From Clostridiales bacterium (lineage in GTDB: Bacteria; Bacillota; Clostridia; Oscillospirales; Oscillospiraceae): DNA of 45,333 nucleotides. The notes beneath the pieces were generated by a model. That model did no database searches. It was not told the DNA's origin and saw nothing but the letters and a program-made list of their open reading frames with translations. Each line of letters opens with the position of its first letter. Positions within the stretch are counted from its first letter, which is position 1. Positions 1-8,338 of this stretch are shown here, in pieces. Made by a program: the position numbers and the translations under genes. The stretch spans positions 1 through 45,333 of the forward strand of contig JAAYMC010000089.1 of assembly GCA_012521555.1 (NCBI GenBank), read 5' to 3'.

Positions 1-76
1 AGGGGTATAGCTCAGCTGGTAGAGCAGCGGTCTCCAAAACCGCGTGCCGAGGGTTCGAGTCCTTCTGCCCCTGCCA
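1..76 (+). tRNA. tRNA-Trp (anticodon CCA)
   Basis: A full cloverleaf can be drawn. The 7-bp acceptor stem pairs AGGGGTA with TGCCCCT, the D arm is GCTC/GAGC, and the anticodon stem GCGGT/ACCGC holds the loop CTCCAAA, giving anticodon CCA. The T arm has the standard TTCGAGT loop. A discriminator G and an encoded CCA end the gene. It lies at the window edge, so any upstream tRNA partners or promoter are outside view. Confidence 0.97.
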
Positions 77-109
77 AAAAGCCTGTAATCGATACGATTA
101 CAGGCTTTT
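77..109 (+). terminator. Rho-independent terminator of tRNA-Trp
   Basis: A perfect 15-bp stem with a 3-nt loop (ATA) starts right after the encoded CCA. Its outer arm ends in TTTT, so stem and U-tract are combined as in typical A/T-flanked bidirectional terminators. Confidence 0.85.
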
Positions 110-171
110 CTGCATTATTCAACTATTCTTTATCCCTTTGTTATCTTCGCTTAGGCCTTGGAAACCAATAA

Positions 172-202
172 AAAAGAAGCGGCCTGAATAGCCGCTTCTT
201 TT
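172..202 (-). terminator. Terminator of the miaB / RACo-like / DUF2284 operon
   Basis: A 12-bp perfect stem (AAAAGAAGCGGC and its complement) surrounds a 7-nt loop. On the minus strand it ends in TTTT about 10 nt past the stop codon of the DUF2284 gene. It is symmetric enough to work in both directions. Confidence 0.85.
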
Positions 203-213
203 GCTTATAACCA

Positions 214-756
214 TTACTCCAGCAGGAAACAGGATGTGTAGGCGATCTTATCGGGCCCGTAGTTGTATTTGAGGCCGTTGTCCGTGCAGACCTTGCTGAC
301 GTATAGCCCGCACGCTTCCATGGAGTAGATGAGCTCGTCGGGGAAGCGGCAGGGCTCCTTGTCGAGATAGGCGCAGCGGGCGCAGCGGGTGCACGTTCCC
401 GCGCCCATGGCCATAAGGCCGGGGTACTGCTTTTTCAGCTCGTCGTAGAGCTTGTTGAGGTTCTGCGCGTGCAGCTCGGCCGCCTCCTGAATCCCTTCCC
501 AGTCGTAGCTGTCCTCAATATCGCGGATGGTCTGGACGAGAAGGCCGCGGGAGTATTTCGAGACCTTCTCACGCATTTCCTCCAGCGGCCCGCAGGCCGG
601 GGGACAGGCCCAGTTTTTGTCGTACATGTGGCACTTGTCGGCGGCGCACATCTCCCGCACTTCGGGGAGGAACTCCAGCGTTTTAACGTCAAGCGGCGCC
701 GCGGCGGCAAAGCCGTGCTCCTTGGCAAGACGCGTTAAGGCTTCGTAATCGAGCAT
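214..756 (-). CDS. DUF2284 cysteine-rich metal-binding protein
   Basis: A 180-residue protein of the DUF2284 family (predicted metal-binding), with no assigned reaction. The first third carries a Cys cluster around the motif CPPACGP, which is typical of the family. The middle has a ferredoxin-like pattern, Cys-x2-Cys-x2-Cys-x7-Cys (CTRCARCAYLDKEPC), suited to an Fe-S cluster. ATG at 756 is chosen because AAAGGAG lies 11-12 nt upstream; a TTG at 798 would overlap the previous gene and has no such site. It is the last gene of a leftward operon behind the RACo-like activator. In anaerobes both families occur near corrinoid methyltransferase systems, so a role in corrinoid or Fe-S redox chemistry is inferred, not shown. 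Confidence 0.85.
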   Translation of the reverse strand: MLDYEALTRLAKEHGFAAAAPLDVKTLEFLPEVREMCAADKCHMYDKNWACPPACGPLEEMREKVSKYSRGLLVQTIRDIEDSYDWEGIQEAAELHAQNLNKLYDELKKQYPGLMAMGAGTCTRCARCAYLDKEPCRFPDELIYSMEACGLYVSKVCTDNGLKYNYGPDKIAYTSCFLLE

Positions 757-784
757 AAACTGTGACTCTCCTTTTCTTTCGAGC

Positions 785-2311
785 TTATTCGTTATCAAAC
801 ATCATCTGCTCGACAAACTGCTCGTTAAAGATGGGGCTGGTGGACAGCTCCACCACCTCGAAATTGTCCATCATGTTCTGGATGGAACGGCGCGCCTCTT
901 CCGAACAGAGCGTGAGCACCGCGCCCTCGCCGGCCATGTTGCCCAGCGACTTGGCAAACGGCAGAAACCGCTTCGGGAAAAGCCCGATTTTCGCCGCGCT
1001 GGTCTTATCGAGGAAGCTGCCGAAGCCTCCCGCGATGAAGAAGGAGGTGACGTCGCTTTCCGTGATGCCCGCCGTCCGGAGCAGCGTCTGGATGCCGGCG
1101 GCGATGGCCGATTTGGCCAGCTGCAGCTTGCGCACGTCCTTGGGGATCATGTACACGTCGTGCTCCTCGGAGAGCCAGAAGACGTTCATGCCCTCGCGCT
1201 TGCCGAGGTGCTTTGCGATGGGGTGCCCGGGCAGCTCCGAAGCGTCCACGAGGCGGCCCGTCTCGTCCACGGCGCCCGTTTCGACGAGGACGGCGAGCGC
1301 GTCCATGAGGCCGGAGCCGCACAGGCCCTGCGGCGGGACGTTGTCGCCCAGAATCGTCAGCTCCAGCCCATTTTCGCCCCAGCTCACATGGCTGATGGCG
1401 CCGGGGACGGCGGCCATGCCCTTGGCGATTTCCGCGCCTTCAAAGGCGGGGCCGGCGGCGGTGGCGCAGCAGTAGTAGCGTCCGTTTGCTTTGAGGGCGA
1501 TTTCGCCGTTGGTGCCGATGTCGATGTAAAGGCAATTGCCCTCGAGGTTTTCAAGGTTCGAGGCGAGCATGCCCACGGTGATGTCGCCGCCGACGTACGA
1601 GTAGACGCAGGGGGCGTAGTAGATGACGGCGTCGTCGGCCGCCGGGTAGAGGCCGTCGTTCGGGACTTCGTACCCGAACAGGCTCACGGGCGTAAACGGC
1701 GCGACGCCCATCCCAACGGGCGACATATCCGCGGCAAGGTGCTGCATGATGGTGTTGCCGGCGATGGAGAGGCGGCGGATGTTTTTCGGGTCGGCGCCGG
1801 CTTTGCTGCAGGCCTGCAAAATGAGCTCTTTAAGCTGGTTTTGAATCAGCTTCGTGAGCATGGAATGGCCGTTTTCGGCGCAGTACTGGATGCGGCTGAT
1901 GACGTCGGCGCCGAACGTGCGCTGGGCGTTGACGCCGCTGGCTGTGGCGATTTTCTCGCGGGTTGTAAGGTCCACGAGGTGGCAGACGACCGTCGTCGTC
2001 CCGATGTCGACGCCAATGCCAAGCTCCGTCGACACTGGCTTGGCCGCGGCGCCCGTGTCGCCGGCGATTTTCATCGCCAGCGCGTCCGGCAGGTACACTT
2101 CCCCGTCGCCCTGGACGGTCGTCTGGCAGGCCTTGACCCACGGGCCGTCGGGGGAGAGGCGGACGAGGCATTTCCCGCACTTCCCGCGGCCGCCGCAGGG
2201 CGCTTCGAAGGGAATGCCCGCCGCGCGAATCGTGTCATACAGCGTTGTGCCGATGGTGGCGCTGTACGTTGTCAGCAGCTTTCCGGCACGGTAAATCTTG
2301 AGTTCCGCCAA
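785..2311 (-). CDS. RACo-like ASKHA-domain protein with N-terminal 2Fe-2S domain (DUF4445 family)
   Basis: A 508-residue protein related to the reductive activators of corrinoid proteins (RACo/RamA type), which use ATP to return inactive Co(II) corrinoid to Co(I). The N-terminal plant-type ferredoxin domain has four ligands, Cys39, Cys45, Cys48 (in CGGRGKCGKC) and Cys62. An actin-like ATPase fold follows, with phosphate loops GVDIGTTTVV near residue 96 and CLYIDIGTNGEIAL in mid-protein, and the adenosine motif GLCGSGLMDAL. It is shorter than classical RACo (over 600 residues). The start is TTG, supported by AAAGGAG about 9 nt upstream and the lack of a better ATG. It sits 33 nt after miaB. 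No corrinoid protein or methyltransferase partner is in the window, so the substrate is unknown. Confidence 0.85.
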   Translation of the reverse strand: MAELKIYRAGKLLTTYSATIGTTLYDTIRAAGIPFEAPCGGRGKCGKCLVRLSPDGPWVKACQTTVQGDGEVYLPDALAMKIAGDTGAAAKPVSTELGIGVDIGTTTVVCHLVDLTTREKIATASGVNAQRTFGADVISRIQYCAENGHSMLTKLIQNQLKELILQACSKAGADPKNIRRLSIAGNTIMQHLAADMSPVGMGVAPFTPVSLFGYEVPNDGLYPAADDAVIYYAPCVYSYVGGDITVGMLASNLENLEGNCLYIDIGTNGEIALKANGRYYCCATAAGPAFEGAEIAKGMAAVPGAISHVSWGENGLELTILGDNVPPQGLCGSGLMDALAVLVETGAVDETGRLVDASELPGHPIAKHLGKREGMNVFWLSEEHDVYMIPKDVRKLQLAKSAIAAGIQTLLRTAGITESDVTSFFIAGGFGSFLDKTSAAKIGLFPKRFLPFAKSLGNMAGEGAVLTLCSEEARRSIQNMMDNFEVVELSTSPIFNEQFVEQMMFDNE

Positions 2312-2344
2312 TGCTTTGCACTCCTTTATCTCATCTGTCTTGTA

Positions 2345-3757
2345 TTACACCATTTCGCCAAACAGCGACCACTTGTTGCTGTCCGTCACGCGCGCGAAAA
2401 CGAACGACCCGATGGCCGACTTCGGGCCCGTCAGGCGGATGAGCCGGTTGCCGTTCGTGCGCGCCGAGAGGGGATAGCGCTCGTCGCCCGTCTCGCCGTC
2501 GACGAGCACCTCGATCGTCTTGCCGACGAAGGCGGCGTGCTTTTCCGTGCTGATGATATCCTGCAGCTTCACGAGCCGCTCAAACCGCTCGTGGATGACT
2601 TCGCGCGGGGTGTCGTCCTGCATCCTGGCCGCGGGCGTGCCCTCGCGCTTGGAGTACATGAAGGTAAACAGCGCGTCGAACCGGACGGCGCGGAGCAGCG
2701 ACATCGTCTCCTCAAAGTCCTCCTCCGTCTCGCCGGGGAAGCCGACGATGACGTCGCTCGTGAGGACGAGGTCCGGCATGTAATGCCGCGCCATTTCGAC
2801 GAGCTCAAGGTAGTGCGCCTTCGTGTAGTTGCGGTTCATCGCTTTTAAAATGCGGTCGCTGCCCGCCTGGAAGGGCAGGTGGATATGCCGCGCGATTTTG
2901 GGGCTGGAGGCCATCACCTGAAACAGGCGCTCGGAGGCGTCCTTCGGGTGGCTCGTCGTAAAGCGGAGCAGGAACTTGCCGTCAATTTCGGACAGGCGGC
3001 GCAAAAGCTCCGGGAAGTCCACGCCGTGGTCCGCCCCGCGGCCGTAGGAGTTTACGTTCTGGCCCAGAAGGGTAATATCCTTATACCCCTCGGCAACAAG
3101 CTCGCGCGCTTCCTCGATCACGTTTTCCGGGCGGCGGCTGCGCTCCCGCCCGCGCACATAAGGGACGATGCAGTAGGAGCAGAAATTGTTGCAGCCGGCC
3201 ATGATGGGCAGCCACGCCTTGATATTGCCCTCCCGGCGGACGGGCAGCCCCTCGGCGATGACGCCGGGCTCATCCGACGTCTCAAAGAGGCGGCCGCGCC
3301 CGGTGAGCATTTTCTCAAGCAGCTCCGGGAAGCGCCAGAGAGCCTGGGGACCGAAGACGAGGTCGACGTGCCGGTAGGAGCGGCGGAGCGTGTCCGCGAT
3401 GTGCTCCTGCTGCACCATGCAGCCGCACACGGCGATAATCTGGTCCGGTTTCGCGCGTTTTGTATGCACAAGCGCGCCGATGATGCCGAGAACGCGCTGT
3501 TCCGCGTGCTCGCGCACGGCGCAGGTGTTGATGACGATGACGTCGGCCTCAGCCTCCGACTGCGTGAAGGCGTAGCCCATGGCCGAGAGCATGCCGCGGA
3601 TTTTTTCGCTGTCGGCTTCGTTTTGCTGGCAGCCGTACGTGTCCACAAACGCAAGCGGCGCAGCCGGCATCGACTCGGTCATACGGCGCACCCGCTCCAT
3701 GGCGCGTCTCTGGCGTTCAAGCTGCTCCTGGGAAAGTTCAACGGTGGATTTTTGCAC
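2345..3757 (-). CDS. miaB: tRNA-2-methylthio-N6-dimethylallyladenosine synthase MiaB
   Basis: A 470-residue radical-SAM methylthiotransferase that adds the 2-methylthio group to i6A37 in tRNA. The N-terminal UPF0004 domain has its three cluster cysteines in YGCQQNEAD, NTCAVREH and VCGCMVQQE. The radical-SAM motif Cys-x3-Cys-x2-Cys is in GCNNFCSYCIVPYVRG, and a TRAM domain ends the protein. The start is GTG at 3757 with AAGGAGG about 5-6 nt upstream. It acts after MiaA, which is encoded about 3.2 kb away on the other strand. It is the first gene of the leftward operon. Confidence 0.95.
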   Translation of the reverse strand: MQKSTVELSQEQLERQRRAMERVRRMTESMPAAPLAFVDTYGCQQNEADSEKIRGMLSAMGYAFTQSEAEADVIVINTCAVREHAEQRVLGIIGALVHTKRAKPDQIIAVCGCMVQQEHIADTLRRSYRHVDLVFGPQALWRFPELLEKMLTGRGRLFETSDEPGVIAEGLPVRREGNIKAWLPIMAGCNNFCSYCIVPYVRGRERSRRPENVIEEARELVAEGYKDITLLGQNVNSYGRGADHGVDFPELLRRLSEIDGKFLLRFTTSHPKDASERLFQVMASSPKIARHIHLPFQAGSDRILKAMNRNYTKAHYLELVEMARHYMPDLVLTSDVIVGFPGETEEDFEETMSLLRAVRFDALFTFMYSKREGTPAARMQDDTPREVIHERFERLVKLQDIISTEKHAAFVGKTIEVLVDGETGDERYPLSARTNGNRLIRLTGPKSAIGSFVFARVTDSNKWSLFGEMV

Positions 3758-3800
3758 AAGGCCCTCCTTAAGGGATGAAATATCCTCAATTATAAGAACT

Positions 3801-3829
3801 ATTCTAACATTTATATGTGGAATTTACAA
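3801..3829 (-). promoter_or_regulatory. Sigma-A promoter of the miaB operon
   Basis: On the minus strand TTGTAA (3824-3829) and TAGAAT (3801-3806) are separated by 17 nt, with TGT before the -10 giving an extended -10. It lies in the AT-rich divergent gap between miaB and the Alr-like gene. Confidence 0.75.
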
Positions 3830-3840
3830 TGAAAATAATG

Positions 3841-3846
3841 TATAAT
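3841..3846 (+). promoter_or_regulatory. Probable -10 box for the Alr-like / mutL unit
   Basis: A perfect TATAAT lies 61 nt before the start of the Alr-like gene. No good -35 is found at 16-18 nt spacing (17 nt upstream reads TGGAAT), so the promoter is weak or needs an activator. It is back to back with the miaB promoter. Confidence 0.5.
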
Positions 3847-3906
3847 CAACGCGACGACAGCCAATAGCCAAAAAAAGGTGCGGCATCAAGAGAAAGGGAG
3901 AAAAGC

Positions 3907-4953
3907 ATGAAACACCTGGTCATCGACCGGCGGCTTGTCCGAAACAACATTAAGGCAATCAAAGAGCGGGCCGATGGCGCCGCGATATACGCGGACCTCT
4001 CCGCCAACGCGTACGGCCTGGGCCTTCTCGAGATGGCAAAGCTTTTGCGCAACGAGGGTATTCACGCCTACGCCGTCGGCGACCCGCGGGACGCCGAACG
4101 GCTCCGCGACGCCGGCTTTACGGACGAGAAAATCATGATGCTCCGGAGCACGGCCGACCCGGAGGAGCTGGAAAAGCTCCTCGAGCTGGGCGTTATCATC
4201 ACCGTCGGCTCGTATGACGCCGCCGTCGCCATCAACGGCATCGCCGAGGCGCGGAAAACCGTCGCCGAGGTGCAGATTAAGGTGGACACAGGACTCGGCC
4301 GGTACGGCTTTCTCCCCGAAGAGACCGACAAAGTGGCCAGCATTTTCAAATACATGCAAAACCTCGCCGTCGTCGGCATGTTCACGACGTACGCCGACGC
4401 GAAAAACAAAAAGCGCACGCGCGCGCAGTACGAGCTGTTCAACCAGATGCTGGACAAGCTCACCGACATGGGCCTTGAGACGGGCCTCGTCCACGCGGTC
4501 GACTCCGCGGCCCTCTTCCGCTACGACTACGGGCACATGGACGCCGTCCGCGCCGACACGGCGCTCTCCGGCCGTATTTCCGGGAAACCCGTGCCGGGGC
4601 TCACGCCCGTCGGCTACATCGAGGCGAGCATCGAAGAGATTTCGTGGTACAAAAAAGGGCACCGCATCGGCGGCGAGCACAGCCTCACGCTCAGGAAGCC
4701 GACGAAAATCGCTGTTTTGTCCGTCGGGACGTACCACGGCATCGGCGCGGACAGAACCGCGCACCCCATTTTCCCGTGGAAAAAGCGGCCGCTCAACATC
4801 CGCCTGGGCGGGCAGCGCGTCCGCACGATCGGCGATATCGGGCTGCTGCACACCCTCATCGACGTGACGAAAATCGACTGCGCCGTGGGCGACCGCGTGA
4901 CGATTGACGTCGACCCCATTTACGTCAAGGGGCTGCCTGTGACGTATATTTAG
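3907..4953 (+). CDS. Alanine-racemase-fold protein lacking the catalytic lysine (probable pseudoenzyme)
   Basis: A 348-residue protein whose whole length follows the fold-type III alanine racemase pattern. The PLP-lysine motif K-A-N-A-Y-G-H-G reads SANAYGLG at residues 32-39, so Ser32 replaces the Schiff-base lysine while Tyr36 is kept. The V-G-Y-A-D-G motif with the second catalytic tyrosine reads VGTYHG at 273-278. The usual Met-Asp of the substrate-recognition loop is replaced near 313-315 (LLH). The PLP-pyridine arginine appears kept (Arg215 in VRADTALSG), as does the Ser in HAVDS. AAAGGGAG precedes the ATG. Racemase activity is unlikely. A regulatory, PLP-carrier or structural role is inference. 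mutL follows 44 nt later. Confidence 0.8.
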   Translation: MKHLVIDRRLVRNNIKAIKERADGAAIYADLSANAYGLGLLEMAKLLRNEGIHAYAVGDPRDAERLRDAGFTDEKIMMLRSTADPEELEKLLELGVIITVGSYDAAVAINGIAEARKTVAEVQIKVDTGLGRYGFLPEETDKVASIFKYMQNLAVVGMFTTYADAKNKKRTRAQYELFNQMLDKLTDMGLETGLVHAVDSAALFRYDYGHMDAVRADTALSGRISGKPVPGLTPVGYIEASIEEISWYKKGHRIGGEHSLTLRKPTKIAVLSVGTYHGIGADRTAHPIFPWKKRPLNIRLGGQRVRTIGDIGLLHTLIDVTKIDCAVGDRVTIDVDPIYVKGLPVTYI

Positions 4954-4997
4954 AAATTGAGATAGATTTAAGCGTCTTGACAGAAAGGAGTGTCGCT

Positions 4998-6968
4998 ATG
5001 GCGAAGATACGGCAGCTTCCGCCGCATGTGGCCGACCGCATCGCCGCCGGCGAAGTGGTGGAACGGCCGGCGTCCGTCGTCAAGGAGCTTGCGGAAAACG
5101 CCATCGACGCCGGAGCGACGCTCGTGACCGTCGAAATCCGGGGCGGCGGGCTGACCTTCATGCGCGTGACGGACAACGGCGGCGGCATCGAGCCGGAGGA
5201 CGCCGAAACGGCGTTTTTGCGCCACGCCACGAGCAAGATTCAGGACGAGCGGGGCCTTGAGGCCATTAAAACGCTCGGCTTTCGCGGCGAAGCGCTCGCG
5301 GCCATCGCGGCGGTGTCGAAAGTGGAGCTGCTCTCGCGCGTGCCGGGGGCGGCTGAGGGCGTGCGCCTTGTGCTGGAAGGCGGCGCGGTGACGGAAAAAG
5401 CGCCCGCCGGCTGCCCGGAGGGCACAACACTTATTGTGCGCGATTTGTTTTACAATACACCGGCGCGGCTGAAGTTCATCAAAAGCGACCGGGCCGAGGC
5501 CGCGGCCATTTCCGCCGTCATGATCAGCTGCGCCCTCTCGCACCCGGAAATCTCATTCCGCTACATCAGAGACGGCAAGGAGGAGTTCCACACGCCGGGG
5601 GACGGCCGCGTCGACTCGTGCATCTACACCCTGTTCGGCCGCGACTTTGCCGCCGACATGCTCCCGGCGTCCTCGGAGGACGAGGGGCTGAAGGTCGCCG
5701 GCTACATCTGCGCGCCGCACAAGGCCCGCGGCAACCGCAGCAGCCAGTATTTCTTCGTCAACGGCCGCGCCGTCCGCTCGAAAATCCTGCAGGCGGCGCT
5801 GGAGCAGGCCTACCGCAACAGCCTCTCAACAGGGCGGTACCCGTCCTGCGTGCTGTATCTGACCATGCGCTGGTCGGAAGTGGACGTCAACGTCCACCCC
5901 GCGAAAATAGAAGTAAAGTTCCAGCACGAGCGGAAGGTGTTCGACGGCGTCTATTACGCCGCCCTCTCAGCCATCCGCGCCTACACCGGCGTTCCGGAGA
6001 TGCCCGATGAGGCAAAACCGGCGCCATCGCCGGAGGTACCCGCCGCGGACGCGGAAACCGACGAAACAGTTCGGATTCCAACGGTCTTTATCCCCGCGTA
6101 CCCCGAACAGGGCGCGCACGCGCCAATCCGGGACGGGCTTGCCGGAAGCTGGCGCGCGCCCTCCATAAAAAACGCGGGCGGGTATGAAAAACACGCAGCG
6201 CCGCGCCCGGGCAGGGACGGCGGCACGCCGCCGCTTACGCGCGGAGGCGCGCAAACACGCTCCTTTGACACGCCGCTTTTGCGCACCGCGCGGGGGGACG
6301 ATCTTCAGGCACTTCGTGCTGCAAATCCGGGCGGGAAAGCCGGCGCGGCGATCTCGCCAGGCGCGCTCAAAGCGGCGGAAACACAGGCGCAGGCCCGGCC
6401 GGAGCCCGAGTACCGCTACGTCGGCGAAGCGTTTGGGACGTACGTCATCGTGGAGTACGGCGGGAGCCTGTGGCTTATCGACAAGCACGCCGCCCACGAG
6501 CGGATGCACTTCGACCGGCTCAAATCCCAGGGCTTTGAGCCGATGGCGCAGGTTCTCCTCGAGCCCGTTGTCTGCCGTCTCGGGCGGGAGGACGCCGCGC
6601 TGCTCTTCGACAACTTAGAGACGTTTGAGCGCCTTGGCTTTCTCATCGAGCCGTTCGGGGAGGAGGCCGTGGCGGTGCGGCAGATCCCGTCGGACATCGC
6701 GCGGGAGGACGCGGAGGCCACGCTCGAGGAAATCCTCGACCTGCTCCGAAAAGGCGGAAAGCCCGACGAAACGTCAAGACTGGACAGCATGCTCCACACC
6801 ATCGCGTGCAAAGCCGCCGTCAAGGCGGGAAAATCATCCGACCCCGGCGCGCTTGGCGAGCTGATTGAAAACGTACTGACCGGCAAAGTGCGCTACTGCC
6901 CGCACGGCCGCCCCGTCGCCGTGGAATGGACGAAAGCTTCCATTGACCGCAGCTTTAAGAGAACGTAA
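4998..6968 (+). CDS. mutL: DNA mismatch repair protein MutL (endonuclease type)
   Basis: A 656-residue MutL. The N-terminal GHKL ATPase shows ELAEN at 30-34, DNGGG near 60 and GFRGEAL near 91. A Pro/Ala/Gly-rich linker covers about residues 340-470. The C-terminal dimerisation and endonuclease domain carries DKHAAHERMHFD (495-506), the DQHA-x2-E-x4-E metal site with Asp in place of the last Glu, plus the CPHGRP motif near 634. Such MutL proteins nick the newly made strand in organisms without MutH. ATG 4998 has AAAGGAG 8 nt upstream, which decides against an earlier TTG in frame. mutS, often adjacent in Clostridia, is not in the window. Confidence 0.95.
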   Translation: MAKIRQLPPHVADRIAAGEVVERPASVVKELAENAIDAGATLVTVEIRGGGLTFMRVTDNGGGIEPEDAETAFLRHATSKIQDERGLEAIKTLGFRGEALAAIAAVSKVELLSRVPGAAEGVRLVLEGGAVTEKAPAGCPEGTTLIVRDLFYNTPARLKFIKSDRAEAAAISAVMISCALSHPEISFRYIRDGKEEFHTPGDGRVDSCIYTLFGRDFAADMLPASSEDEGLKVAGYICAPHKARGNRSSQYFFVNGRAVRSKILQAALEQAYRNSLSTGRYPSCVLYLTMRWSEVDVNVHPAKIEVKFQHERKVFDGVYYAALSAIRAYTGVPEMPDEAKPAPSPEVPAADAETDETVRIPTVFIPAYPEQGAHAPIRDGLAGSWRAPSIKNAGGYEKHAAPRPGRDGGTPPLTRGGAQTRSFDTPLLRTARGDDLQALRAANPGGKAGAAISPGALKAAETQAQARPEPEYRYVGEAFGTYVIVEYGGSLWLIDKHAAHERMHFDRLKSQGFEPMAQVLLEPVVCRLGREDAALLFDNLETFERLGFLIEPFGEEAVAVRQIPSDIAREDAEATLEEILDLLRKGGKPDETSRLDSMLHTIACKAAVKAGKSSDPGALGELIENVLTGKVRYCPHGRPVAVEWTKASIDRSFKRT

Positions 6969-6984
6969 CCCAAAGGAGAATGGT

Positions 6985-7926
6985 ATGCCACCGCAGATTG
7001 CCGTCATCACAGGGCCGACCGCCACGGGGAAAACAGCCCTCGGCATTCTCCTGGCGAAGGCTTTGGACGGCGAAGTCGTCTCCGCCGATTCCATGCAGGT
7101 GTACAGGCACATGGACATCGGCACGGCAAAGCCCACGCCCGAGGAGATGGACGGCGTGAGGCACCACCTGCTGGACATCGTCGAGCCGTACGAGGACTAC
7201 TCCGTCGCCCGCTATGTGGAGGACGCCACGCGCTGCGTGGAGGACATCCTCGCCCGCGGGAAGCGCCCCATCGTCGTCGGCGGAACGGGGCTGTACATCG
7301 ACGCGCTCATCCGCGGCACCGCCTTTTCCCAGCGGGGAGACCAGGCGACGCGTGAAAAGCTCTCCGCCGAATACGACGCCCTCGGCGGGCAGGCGATGCT
7401 CCGGCGCCTTTCCGAAGTCGACCCCGCCGCCGCGCGGAGGCTGCACCCCAACGACAAAAAGCGCATCGTGCGCGCGCTCGAAATCTTCCTCGTGACCGGA
7501 AAGACCATCACGGAGCACGACGAAGAGACGAAAAAGGCCCCGCCCCGCTTTGCGGCAAGGAAAATCGCCCTCAGCTACCGCGAGCGGGCAGACCTTTACG
7601 AGCGCATCAACCTCCGCGTGGACGAGATGTTCCGGCGCGGCCTTGTCGACGAAGTCCGGTGCCTGCTTGAGATGGGCGTGACCGCGCGGCACACCGCGAT
7701 GCAGGCGATCGGCTACAAGGAAATCGCCGAGGCCATCGCGCGGGGCGACAGACCGGAGGACGCGAAAGAAGCCGTCAAGCTCTCCTCCCGGCGGTACGCG
7801 AAGCGGCAGCTGTCGTACCTTCGCGCGGACCCCGGCGTGAAATGGATTTTGTGGGAGAATAAACCCGACTTTGATCGCGCCCTACAAATTTCGACAGAGT
7901 ATTTGGAAGATATTGGGTTAACATGA
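6985..7926 (+). CDS. miaA: tRNA dimethylallyltransferase MiaA
   Basis: A 313-residue enzyme that moves the dimethylallyl group from DMAPP to A37 of tRNAs reading UNN codons, making the substrate for MiaB. The P-loop GPTATGKT is near residue 9. DSMQVYRHMDIGTAKP carries the catalytic Asp and tRNA-contacting residues, and GGTGLYI follows. ATG 6985 is preceded by AAAGGAG at 6-7 nt; an earlier in-frame start would overlap the end of mutL. It lies 16 nt after mutL, in the conserved mutL-miaA-hfq order. Confidence 0.95.
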   Translation: MPPQIAVITGPTATGKTALGILLAKALDGEVVSADSMQVYRHMDIGTAKPTPEEMDGVRHHLLDIVEPYEDYSVARYVEDATRCVEDILARGKRPIVVGGTGLYIDALIRGTAFSQRGDQATREKLSAEYDALGGQAMLRRLSEVDPAAARRLHPNDKKRIVRALEIFLVTGKTITEHDEETKKAPPRFAARKIALSYRERADLYERINLRVDEMFRRGLVDEVRCLLEMGVTARHTAMQAIGYKEIAEAIARGDRPEDAKEAVKLSSRRYAKRQLSYLRADPGVKWILWENKPDFDRALQISTEYLEDIGLT

Positions 7927-7940
7927 ATCTGTCTAAAGAT

Positions 7941-7969
7941 TTGAAAGAGACGGTAAAATGTGCTATACT
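7941..7969 (+). promoter_or_regulatory. Sigma-A promoter of hfq
   Basis: TTGAAA (7941-7946) and TATACT (7964-7969) have an exact 17-nt spacer, starting 14 nt after the miaA stop. The leader to hfq would be about 75 nt. Confidence 0.85.
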
Positions 7970-8052
7970 GGCGGCATTCCGGGCGAATCGGTGAAACGAA
8001 GACGCTATGGCAGGCGCATTTTGCCGTCTAAAGAAAGAAAGGACGGCAGAAT

Positions 8053-8298
8053 ATGGGGAAGATACAGAATTTGCAGGAGATTTTTCTCAATCAGGCGCGT
8101 TGCTCGAAGATGCCGGTACTCCTCTTTCTCGTCAACGGGTTCCAGCTTCGCGGCGTTGTGACGGGATTTGACAATTTCGTCGTGGTGCTGGATACGGACG
8201 GCAAGCAGCAGCTTATCTACAAGCACGCGATTTCGACGATCGTGCCGTCCCGCGTCATCCCGCTGAACGTTCAGGAGGACGAGACGGCAAGACCCTAG
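8053..8298 (+). CDS. hfq: RNA chaperone Hfq
   Basis: An 81-residue Hfq of the compact Gram-positive length. The Sm1 part is [20 protein letters not shown] to about residue 48, with the conserved NG turn. Sm2 holds the proximal-face U-binding motif Tyr-Lys-His ([10 protein letters not shown]). The C-terminal tail is only about 10 residues. It has its own promoter although it lies in the mutL-miaA-hfq order. The ribosome site AGAAAGG lies in the loop of a small leader hairpin (8023-8047). Confidence 0.96.
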   Translation: MGKIQNLQEIFLNQARCSKMPVLLFLVNGFQLRGVVTGFDNFVVVLDTDGKQQLIYKHAISTIVPSRVIPLNVQEDETARP

Positions 8299-8338
8299 CG
8301 CGAAAGGGCGGCGGGCGGCGTCATAAAGGGGACAGGCC

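Noticed and set aside
1160-2848. A long open frame on the plus strand opposite the RACo-like gene and miaB
   Set aside because: It is antisense to two well-recognised genes, has an Arg/Ala/Gly/Val-rich low-complexity translation with no family motif, and arises from high GC in third positions.
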